59,825 nt of DNA, from positions 1 through 59,825 of the forward strand of contig JBBIJH010000001.1 of NCBI GenBank assembly GCA_037446075.1, read 5' to 3'. The translations under genes and the position numbers were made by a program. Source of the stretch: JBBIJH01 sp037446075. GTDB lineage: Bacteria; Bacteroidota; Ignavibacteria; UBA10030; JAHEZR01. The notes under the pieces were generated by a model, which saw only the letters and a list, made by a program, of their open reading frames with translations, ran no database searches and was not told where the DNA came from. Below, piece after piece: positions 53,390 through 59,825 of the stretch (position 1 is its first letter; each line of letters begins with the position of its first letter).

Positions 53390-55543
53390 ATGCCCCAAGT
53401 CAAACTCCTCTTGAATGCAAGCAGTCTCTTTTTTGTTCTTGCTGCCATTGTTGCCGTTGCATTCTCCATCGTTGCTTATCGCCGCACCGTTCCTCCGATC
53501 CCGTCTGGCAAGAAGTGGCTTCTAATTACTCTCCGATCTGTTTCTCTTTTTCTCCTTCTGTCTCTTTTTCTTGAGCCTATTCTTGGCGTGGTGTACAAGG
53601 AGGACAAACCCCCCGCTCTCGCTATCCTCGTGGACAACTCAAGGAGCATGAGTCTCGTAGACCGCACGGGTGAGCGTGCCGAACACACGCGTGACCTCCT
53701 CGCCGGGAAAAACATAGCAAAGTTGTCAGAGCTTGGCAAACTGAAGCTGTACCGTTTCGCAGAGACACTGAAAGAGCTACCCTCGCCTGATTCGCTCCAC
53801 TTCGACGGGGGTGGCACAGATATTTCAACTGCCCTGAAATTGATCAAGGAAAAGATTGATGAGGAAAACATTCAAGCGGTGATCCTTGTGACGGACGGTA
53901 ATTACAACCTCGGCGAGAACCCTGTTCATGAAGCGGGGCGACTCAGCATCCCGATTTTTACGATTGGCATTGGCGACTCTGCAGAACAGAAGGACCTGCT
54001 CGTCACGAAGGTCGCAGCGAACGAAATCGTTTACGTGAGCAGTCGCGTTCCGCTCGACGCGACGGTGAAAAGTTCGGGCTTTGATGGGGAACAGGTCGAG
54101 GTAGCTCTTTCAGAAGACAGCAAGCAGCTTGACCGGCAGACGTTGACGCTGAGGAAAGGAACGTGGGAATATACAGTGAAGTTTGCCTTCGAACCAAAGG
54201 GCGAAGGTCTAAAGAGATATAGCGTAAGCGTCTCCAGACTTGAAGGAGAGATCACGACTGCAAACAATACCAGGTCGGTCCTTGTGAAAGTTCTGAAAAG
54301 CAGGATGAAAGTTGTACTGCTTGGAGGAGCGCCAAGCCCGGATGTCGCGTTTGTCCGCCGGGCCCTGGAAGAAGATAAGAACGTCGAGCTAAGATCCTTC
54401 GTGCAGAAAGATGCTCGAAATTTCTACGAAGGGGAGCCGACACCAGAGACATTCAGAGAGGCAGAATGCTTTGTCCTTGTGGGTTTTCCCCTTTCGAACT
54501 CCCGAGGGGACATCCTCCGTGAGCTTCAGACAGAAATCGAACAACGCCGGAAGCCGGTTCTTTTTCTTCTCAGCAGAAACGTCGACCTGAACAAGCTGCG
54601 TATGTTTGACTCCAGTCTGCCGTTCGTATCGGGACCAGCAAAGTTGGACGAGGCAACGGTTTATCTCCAGGTCCTCGAAGGACAACGCACGCACCCCATC
54701 ATGAAACTCGGCGGATCAAGAAACCTCTGGAGCAACCTTCCGCCGATTTATAAAACGGGGACCTCCTTCCGCCCAAGACCGGAAGCCGAAGTCCTGGCAG
54801 TTACCCGGATTCAGGAGGGCACGACGGACGAGCCCCTGATCATCTCGAAAAACGTCGCTGGCGTACGGTCTGTTGGGGTCACCGGATATGGAATCTGGAG
54901 ATGGAAGTTACTCACCCAAACCACAGAGCCCTCAAGCGATGTGTTGCATCTCTTCGTGAGCAACTGCATCCGCTGGCTTACGACAAGGGAAGAGAGCAAG
55001 CTGGTGAAGATCGTACCCACAAAGGAGGTTTTCACCGGAGGCGAACCTGTTGAACTCATCGGCCAAGTGTATGATCGAATGTACAAGCCCGTTGAGGACG
55101 CGGAAGTGAAGGTGATAGCCCGGAAAAATTCTGAGACACATGAGACAATTCTTTCCCCCACGGGAAACGGTCGCTACGAAGGAGCGTTCGATGCTTTGGG
55201 GGACGGGGAATACGAATTCTCCGGAAGCGCAGTTTTCGAGGGCGATCGACTCGGTGAAGATAAGGGTAGATTCTCAGTGGGAGCATTGGACATCGAGCTT
55301 CAGCAGACAAGAATGAACAAACCGCTCCTGGAACAGATCGCTTACCAATCAGGGGCTAAGTACCTCGACGCGCAAGCAGCCGATCACCTTGCGGACAAGA
55401 TCAAGGAGAGTGTGAAACTGGCATCCAAAGTGCTTAGATACTCGAATGAGCTACAGCTCTGGAGTCTCCCAGCAATTCTCTTACTGATTATTCTCTTCTT
55501 TGTTTCCGAATGGTATCTACGGAAGCAATGCGGCTTATTGTAA
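53390..55543 (+). CDS. VWA-domain membrane protein (BatA-like architecture)
   Basis: A 717-residue protein with two N-terminal membrane helices (about 8-28 and 43-63), then a von Willebrand A domain whose MIDAS is complete at the first site (D82-N-S84-R-S86) and has VTDGNYNLGE for the later Asp. Middle beta domains follow, with a class-I-amidotransferase-like Rossmann part (KVVLLGGAPSPDVAFVRRAL to CFVLVGFP). A last membrane helix lies near 693-712 (LWSLPAILLLIILFFVSEW). This order occurs in BatA/BatB-like and YfbK-like proteins paired with MoxR. Most of the chain should be in the periplasm. Confidence 0.85.
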   Translation: MPQVKLLLNASSLFFVLAAIVAVAFSIVAYRRTVPPIPSGKKWLLITLRSVSLFLLLSLFLEPILGVVYKEDKPPALAILVDNSRSMSLVDRTGERAEHTRDLLAGKNIAKLSELGKLKLYRFAETLKELPSPDSLHFDGGGTDISTALKLIKEKIDEENIQAVILVTDGNYNLGENPVHEAGRLSIPIFTIGIGDSAEQKDLLVTKVAANEIVYVSSRVPLDATVKSSGFDGEQVEVALSEDSKQLDRQTLTLRKGTWEYTVKFAFEPKGEGLKRYSVSVSRLEGEITTANNTRSVLVKVLKSRMKVVLLGGAPSPDVAFVRRALEEDKNVELRSFVQKDARNFYEGEPTPETFREAECFVLVGFPLSNSRGDILRELQTEIEQRRKPVLFLLSRNVDLNKLRMFDSSLPFVSGPAKLDEATVYLQVLEGQRTHPIMKLGGSRNLWSNLPPIYKTGTSFRPRPEAEVLAVTRIQEGTTDEPLIISKNVAGVRSVGVTGYGIWRWKLLTQTTEPSSDVLHLFVSNCIRWLTTREESKLVKIVPTKEVFTGGEPVELIGQVYDRMYKPVEDAEVKVIARKNSETHETILSPTGNGRYEGAFDALGDGEYEFSGSAVFEGDRLGEDKGRFSVGALDIELQQTRMNKPLLEQIAYQSGAKYLDAQAADHLADKIKESVKLASKVLRYSNELQLWSLPAILLLIILFFVSEWYLRKQCGLL

Positions 55544-55710
55544 CCAGGCTTTGGATTCTGAGTAAACACACTAAGCCCGGCGAAGGCTATCAAGTTCAGA
55601 TCTGACGAAAAAAAACGGCTCCTAAGAAACCCGCGAGAGTTTCTCCTTCAGACCTGCAGCTCACCCTAGGCAAGTAGGAGGTCTAACGGTTAATCTCTAC
55701 CCCGCGCGTA

Positions 55711-55777
55711 TGTCAAAGGAACCTTTCATCATAGTGCTGAGTTCAAATATTTTGAATTTGAAATCGAACCTTTGACA
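55711..55777. promoter_or_regulatory. Nested inverted repeats ahead of the decayed MarR gene, probable operator
   Basis: Inner repeat: TTCAAAT (55742-55748) and ATTTGAA (55756-55762) around 7 bases, the usual look of a MarR operator. Outer repeat: TGTCAAAGG (55711-55719) and CCTTTGACA (55769-55777), nine matching bases. The second outer arm holds TTGACA, a possible -35. Confidence 0.5.
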
Positions 55778-56238
55778 ACTACACGGAAATACGGCAAATG
55801 GACAGAGTTGTTCCTTAGCCTCTGGCTGAAACTGGCCAGGCGTTCGCCACCTTCGATAAGTTAACTCAGGAAGATGTCCGCCGACACGGCTTGACGTAGC
55901 TCCCGTTTGGGATTCTGGAATGCCTGGGGCATCTCGGGCTGATGACGAGAGGAGAACTCAGCCGGAAACATCCAGCGAATTTCGGGAACACAACGTGCGT
56001 AGTAGACAATCTTGAGAAAGAGGCCTTAGTGGAAGGCGTTCACGACAAGGACGATCATCGCGCAATGGTTCTTCAGTTGATAGCGAAGGAACAGAAATCG
56101 TTCCAGGAGATTTTTCCTCAACCTAACCAGTATGTTACCAGAATTGTGTCCCTTCTCGCGACCAGTGAGCAGGAGCAATTGGCACAACTTCTGAAGCAGC
56201 TCGGTCTTTTGCTTCAAATACGCTCGTCAGGTACCTGA
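55778..56238 (+). pseudogene. Decayed MarR-family transcriptional regulator
   Basis: Homology to a MarR regulator runs the whole length but not in one frame. The first helix (LSLWLKLAR, 55820-55840) is in one frame; the rest (AFATFDKLTQEDVRRHGLT) is shifted by a single lost base near 55840. In the second frame TAG at 55897-55899 stands where MarR proteins have the residue before LPFGILE. After it the winged helix (GELSRKHPANFGNTTCVVDNLEKEALVEGVHDKDDHRA, recognised in pieces) and dimer helices (EQEQLAQLLKQLGLLLQ) are readable to 56238. At least two lesions, so not a single sequencing slip. The frame after the stop from ATG 55942 lacks the N-terminal helices. Confidence 0.8.
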
Positions 56239-56274
56239 GGGAAAAAGAATCCCAGTGTGGAGACAAGGACTTCG

Positions 56275-56775
56275 ATGCATACCCCCATTCATCCAGGTAC
56301 AACGATTGGGCATGTACATTTGAAAGTCTCTAATCTCGACCGATCAGTGAAGTTCTATACAGATCTTCTGGGATTTGAGATCATGGCAAGGTGGGGAACC
56401 GGCGCCGCATTCCTGTCCGCGGGTGGTTATCATCACCACATCGGTCTGAATACATGGGAAAGTGAGGGCGGATCTCCTCCTCCCGCAGGCAGCACCGGAT
56501 TGTATCACTTTGCCATTTTGATGCCGAATCGAAAGGAATTGTGCCGAATGCTGAGACGGCTGATGGACCATCATTGGCCGATTGAAGGCGCCTCCGATCA
56601 TGGTGTAAGCGAGGCTATTTACCTCCGCGATCCCGATGGAATCGGTATTGAGATCTACTGTGATCGCCCACGCAGTGAGTGGCCGCGAGACAAAGACGGT
56701 AACCTTGAGATGTATACTCATCCACTAGACACTCATTCCCTCCTGTCTGAATTGGAGGAGAAATTTGACACTTGA
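56275..56775 (+). CDS. VOC-family (glyoxalase / extradiol dioxygenase-like) protein
   Basis: A 166-residue vicinal-oxygen-chelate protein. ATG 56275 has AAGGA 7 bases ahead and is chosen over GTG 56257. Metal ligands of the family are visible: His in IGHVHLKVSN, His in LYHFAILMP and Glu in IEIYCDR, with GYHHHIGLNTW in the cleft. Similar proteins are catechol-2,3-dioxygenase- or CatE-like, which open or handle quinone/catechol compounds. It follows the MarR relic and precedes YceI, which fits a stress-response cassette. Substrate unknown. Confidence 0.87.
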   Translation: MHTPIHPGTTIGHVHLKVSNLDRSVKFYTDLLGFEIMARWGTGAAFLSAGGYHHHIGLNTWESEGGSPPPAGSTGLYHFAILMPNRKELCRMLRRLMDHHWPIEGASDHGVSEAIYLRDPDGIGIEIYCDRPRSEWPRDKDGNLEMYTHPLDTHSLLSELEEKFDT

Positions 56776-56815
56776 GAAAGAATAAACTACCAAAATCACA
56801 AAGGAGGAGAACAAG

Positions 56816-57427
56816 ATGAGAAGAATCACCCTTGGCATCCTCCTGGTCGTGATGAGTCTGCTGCCAGCCTTCGGCCAGACGGCGACTTGGAAGAGCGACC
56901 CAGTGCACTCGAAAGTGCTCTTCAACGTTACGTACATGGTGCTGACGGAAGTGACGGGACGTTTCAATGAATTCGATGTGACGGTGACGAACACGGCGGA
57001 GGATTTCACAGACGCCAACGTGAAAGCAACCGTTAAAGCCAAAAGCATTGATACTGATAACGAAAGAAGGGATAATCACCTGAGATCTCCCGACTTCTTC
57101 GATGCCGAGAAATACCCGGATATCATTTTCACCAGCAAGTCAGTCAAGAAAACCGGGAAGGATACTTACAAGGTAAATGGAGATCTGACCATTCGCGATG
57201 TAACGAAACCCGTCGAGCTGGATGTAAAATACTTTGGCCAGGTAAAGGATCCGTGGGGAAACACGCGGGCTGGCTTCAAGGCAACTACCAGTATCAACCG
57301 CAACGATTTCAACGTTCGATGGAACAAAGTACTGGAGGCGGGTGGATGGCTTGTAGGAGAGAACGTTGACATCACCTTCAACCTTCAGTTGATCAAGCAG
57401 AAAGAAAAAGAAGCAAGCAATCAGTAG
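56816..57427 (+). CDS. YceI-family periplasmic protein
   Basis: A 203-residue protein with a signal peptide (MRRITLGILLVVMSLLPAFGQ) and one YceI domain, a lipocalin-like barrel that binds isoprenoid-type lipids in known members. Marks are TWKSDPVHSKVLFNV, TGRFNEFDVTV, RRDNHLRSPDFFDAEKYPDI and the GDLTIRDVTKPV segment. A strong AAGGAGG precedes the ATG at 56816. YceI next to a MarR regulator is frequent in Bacteroidota. Intact, unlike the regulator. Confidence 0.92.
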   Translation: MRRITLGILLVVMSLLPAFGQTATWKSDPVHSKVLFNVTYMVLTEVTGRFNEFDVTVTNTAEDFTDANVKATVKAKSIDTDNERRDNHLRSPDFFDAEKYPDIIFTSKSVKKTGKDTYKVNGDLTIRDVTKPVELDVKYFGQVKDPWGNTRAGFKATTSINRNDFNVRWNKVLEAGGWLVGENVDITFNLQLIKQKEKEASNQ

Positions 57428-57530
57428 TCTGATCGGAATTTTCCGTGGGAGGGATTCCACCCGTCTGCTAGCTCGAGCGGCGTTGAGGAGGGCTCGTCGG
57501 GCGGACTAACGCACACCGTACAGGCACGCT

Positions 57531-58541
57531 ATGGATAATATTACGCATAGCCTCACGGGTGCTCTAGCTGCAAAATTGATCGAGAAGAAAGGCACACCCA
57601 GAGCAGAGGAAAAGAGCTATGGCCGAACACTTCTCTGGCTTCTTGTCCTTTGCACCAACCTCCCGGATATTGACGGCCTACTTGGTGTTTTCGGCGGCCG
57701 AATCCTCTCACTCCAGCATCATCGAGGGATCACCCACTCGCTCCTCTTTGCGCCAGCGTTCGCTCTATTGCCAGCGGGCGTTTTCTATCTTCTCCGCAAA
57801 CGCCAAGACTTCCGTACGCTGTGGATTATCGGGCAGGTCGGAATTATCATTCACATCTTCTTCGATTTGGTGACACCTTTTGGGACTCGCATTTTTCTCC
57901 CCCTCTCTTCAGAGCGTTTCTCCCTCGACTGGATGTTCATCATCGATCCGGTTTTCACGATTGTCCTCGCGTTCGGGCTACTCACTGGAAAACTCATAAG
58001 AAAGCGAAGGAAGTTAGTTGTTCTTATCGCGGGCATCGTTGTTGTTCTTTACCTTGCAACGGAAGCGATCATGCACAGCGTTGCACTCAACCGTGTTGAG
58101 GATGTAGTGAACAACAGAGGGTGGAAAGCGACGAAGATTTCTGCTCTTCCACAGCCTCTAATCATGTTGCGATGGATGGGACTGGTGCAGACCGAGAACG
58201 GCGTGATACAGACTTTCTTCTCTGTGTTCGATCCTTCCGACACGCTGAGGGTCAAGATCTACTCGAACGACGGGGATAAATTTGTGGATAAAGCAATGGA
58301 TCTCGGCATTACAAAATGGTATCTCACATTCGCACGACATCCGTGGGTACAGTCCTTTCACGAAGGCGGAAAGCAATTGGTGGAGTTTCGAGATCTGCAA
58401 TTTTCGATCGATGAGAGAATTCTAAAAACGGTTGGCTTCACAGAAAGGTCAACGCCGTTCGTGCTACGGTTTGTGTTCGATTCAGAAGGGAATCTTCTCC
58501 AAACGACTTTTGACCGGCGAACTCTCGAAAGCAATCCTTGA
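57531..58541 (+). CDS. DUF457/YdjM-family membrane metal-dependent hydrolase-like protein
   Basis: A 336-residue inner-membrane protein, opening MDNITHSLTGALAAKLI with the family His near the N-terminus, then LPDIDGL and HHRGITHSLLFAP, the conserved His/Asp metal-site motifs. About five hydrophobic helices lie between 60 and 185. The C-terminal 150 residues are soluble and outside the membrane, longer than in YdjM. E. coli YdjM is a LexA-controlled inner-membrane protein of unknown activity. Stands alone between the YceI gene and the pyrophosphatase relic. Confidence 0.85.
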   Translation: MDNITHSLTGALAAKLIEKKGTPRAEEKSYGRTLLWLLVLCTNLPDIDGLLGVFGGRILSLQHHRGITHSLLFAPAFALLPAGVFYLLRKRQDFRTLWIIGQVGIIIHIFFDLVTPFGTRIFLPLSSERFSLDWMFIIDPVFTIVLAFGLLTGKLIRKRRKLVVLIAGIVVVLYLATEAIMHSVALNRVEDVVNNRGWKATKISALPQPLIMLRWMGLVQTENGVIQTFFSVFDPSDTLRVKIYSNDGDKFVDKAMDLGITKWYLTFARHPWVQSFHEGGKQLVEFRDLQFSIDERILKTVGFTERSTPFVLRFVFDSEGNLLQTTFDRRTLESNP

Positions 58542-58666
58542 GCAAGGAAATGGAGTCCATCTGTGGGATGGATTCATCTCCCTCATCTCCTATTTCTTTT
58601 CCAACGATTTTTTCGTATTAGATAACAAGACAATCGTCGAATTGGCCAATCGGGAGAAAAGCAGCT

Positions 58667-58976
58667 AGAGTCAAGACGGAGCCGACCTTCCCGGTGTGTG
58701 TGATCGAAGCGAAATCCACGGGACTTTTCAAAATGTGGGATGAGAAAGGGCCCGACGAGAAAATCCTCTGTGTATCTATGTAAGACCCGCTTTGGAATCA
58801 TGCTGACTGACTTGATAGCATTCCACCACATTTGTTAAAAGAGATTGAGCATTTCTTTGTTGTTGTACAAGGGTCTCGAGGGGAAGAAAACCAGCGTATT
58901 GGGCCGGGAAAATCGGGAAGCGGCACTCACAGGAATTAAGGCATCGCAACGAAGGCATCGAAGGAAAGGAGCCTGA
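58667..58976 (+). pseudogene. Remnant of inorganic pyrophosphatase (C-terminal half)
   Basis: Reading 58667-58870 in one frame gives VKTEPTFPVCVIEAKSTG, LFKMWDEKGPDEKILCVSM, then TAA (58778-58780 region), DPLWNHAD, then TGA, then IPPHLLKEIEHFF; a one-base shift near 58865 restores YKGLEGKKTSVLGRENREAAL to 58976. This follows the family I soluble pyrophosphatase pattern (EPTFPGCxIEARPxGLFKMxDEKGxDxKIL...PPHLLxEIEHFFxVYKxLEGK). The first half, with most metal ligands, is absent; nothing recognisable lies at 58542-58666. Dead, with at least three lesions. It ends 6 bases before the add ATG. Confidence 0.82.
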
Positions 58977-58982
58977 AGTGGC

Positions 58983-59825
58983 ATGAAACTAACAAGAGAA
59001 TTGATCCGCACCCTTCCGAAGGTTCTCCTCCATGACCACCTCGATGGAGGTCTGCGTCCACCAACGGTAGTTGAACTCGCAAGAGACCTACATTACACGA
59101 AACTTCCATCGATGGACCCCGGCGAACTCGCCGCATGGTTTCACCGAGGCGCTAACCGCGGAAGCTTGAAGCTTTATCTGGAAGGCTATGATCACACGAT
59201 CGCTGTGATGCAGACAGAAGAAGCACTGGAACGCGTGGCCTACGAGATGATAGAGGACATGAAAAAAGATGGTGTCGTCTATGTCGAGACGCGCTTCGCG
59301 CCAATTTTCCACACGCAGAATGGTCTGCATCTTCAAACGGTTGTGAGGTCGGTACTGAACGGATTGGAGCGGGGAAAAAGGGACTTCGGAGTTGGCTACG
59401 GCTTGATCCTTTGTGCCATGCGGAACATGGATCCAGCAGTGTCTCAAGAGATTGCAGAGTTGGCGGTCGATTTCCGAGATCATGGAGTCGTAGGCTTTGA
59501 CCTGGCGGGCGAAGAGGGAGGCTATCCACCAAAGAAACATGTGGACGCATTTCACTACATCCAGCGGGAGAATTTCAACATCACAATCCATGCGGGGGAG
59601 GCCTTTGGGAAGGAATCGATCTGGCAGGCGATCCAGTGGTGCGGCGCGCATCGGATCGGCCATGCGACACGGCTGATCGAGGATATGAAGGTCAAAGATG
59701 GCGAAGTCTTGAGTATGGGCACGCTTGCACAGTATGTCCTTGACAAGCGGATTCCGCTGGAGATCTGTCTCACAAGCAATGTTCATACTGGGGCAGTGAG
59801 GTCCATCGAGGAACATCCTTTCGGG
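58983..59825 (+). CDS. add: Adenosine deaminase, 5' part (gene runs off the right edge)
   Basis: The ATG at 58983 opens a frame that stays open to the window end (281 codons). It has GGAG about 12 bases ahead, in the tail of the pyrophosphatase relic. The zinc histidines HDHLDG are near residue 17, the usual deaminase motif VETRFAP near 95, the base-contacting IHAGEAFG with the catalytic Glu near 205, and RIGHATRL near 220; the last expected motif (LTSNVHT here in place of SLNTDDP-like order) lies at the right edge. It turns adenosine to inosine for purine salvage, linking to the nucleoside phosphorylase at 2743. Confidence 0.92.
   Translation, partial: MKLTRELIRTLPKVLLHDHLDGGLRPPTVVELARDLHYTKLPSMDPGELAAWFHRGANRGSLKLYLEGYDHTIAVMQTEEALERVAYEMIEDMKKDGVVYVETRFAPIFHTQNGLHLQTVVRSVLNGLERGKRDFGVGYGLILCAMRNMDPAVSQEIAELAVDFRDHGVVGFDLAGEEGGYPPKKHVDAFHYIQRENFNITIHAGEAFGKESIWQAIQWCGAHRIGHATRLIEDMKVKDGEVLSMGTLAQYVLDKRIPLEICLTSNVHTGAVRSIEEHPFG

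Noticed and set aside
55942..56238. A separate 98-residue gene
   Set aside because: It is the C-terminal part of the decayed MarR regulator; homology continues upstream through the TAG and a frameshift.
1..59825. CRISPR array, prophage, toxin-antitoxin or known defence island
   Set aside because: No regularly spaced repeats, phage structural genes, cas genes or typical toxin/antitoxin pairs were seen. The only mobile-element trace is the dead transposase at 42521.

Overview
The window reads as a chromosomal fragment from an environmental member of the Fibrobacterota-Chlorobiota-Bacteroidota (FCB) superphylum, most likely an Ignavibacteria/Chlorobi-like lineage. Three things support this. Four secreted proteins end in a type IX secretion (T9SS) sorting domain of the YQNYPNPFNP type. 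The block yggS - purine nucleoside phosphorylase - DUF2905 - ileS - dksA-like - lspA - rluD has an order I associate with that group. The isoleucyl-tRNA synthetase is of the long type. Base composition is near 50% GC. A run of 17 N at 40796-40812 shows this is a scaffold with an unclosed gap. The assignment is inference from gene content, not from a marker search.

Layout. 1-1865 (minus): N-terminal part of shikimate dehydrogenase and a TPR protein. 2021-9303 (plus): the yggS-to-rluD housekeeping operon. 9452-12324: an M16 zinc-protease pair closed by a clear terminator. 12400-15328: yggU/rlmN/adk/glycerophosphodiesterase. 15413-23569: an exported-protein block with an outer-membrane barrel, a T9SS subtilase, a small lipoprotein, a choice-of-anchor-B protein and a GH5 mannanase-like enzyme. 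23630-25278 (minus): ECF sigma factor and a toastrack-fold membrane protein. 25517-30020: tmk, an S41 protease, a deoxynucleoside kinase (minus) and murA. 30255-37800: a membrane metallopeptidase fused to TPRs, a GT9 glycosyltransferase, enolase, a phosphohexomutase and a GalT-like DUF4921 protein. 38017-41995: an rRNA uridine methyltransferase and a DUF5916 outer-membrane protein, each interrupted by one in-frame stop. 42521-43000: a decayed transposase. 43071-55543: a long co-directional envelope run of three parvulin/SurA proteins, a second M16 pair, a MoxR ATPase, a T9SS subtilase and a VWA membrane protein. 55742-57427: a decayed MarR regulator that keeps its probable operator, followed by intact VOC and YceI genes. 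57531 to the end: a DUF457 membrane protein, a decayed inorganic pyrophosphatase and the start of adenosine deaminase.

The left two thirds is ordinary housekeeping DNA with tight ATGA-type overlaps. The parts most worth a second look are the 12.5-kb envelope run (chaperones, proteases and a MoxR/VWA pair with a subtilase between them), the membrane gluzincin-TPR protein at 30255, the sigma gene with a palindrome inside its promoter spacer, and the cluster of broken genes between 38.5 and 59 kb. No CRISPR array, rRNA, convincing tRNA, prophage or recognisable defence island was seen. Nothing proves an entirely new system. The best candidates are the envelope run and the membrane metallopeptidase.
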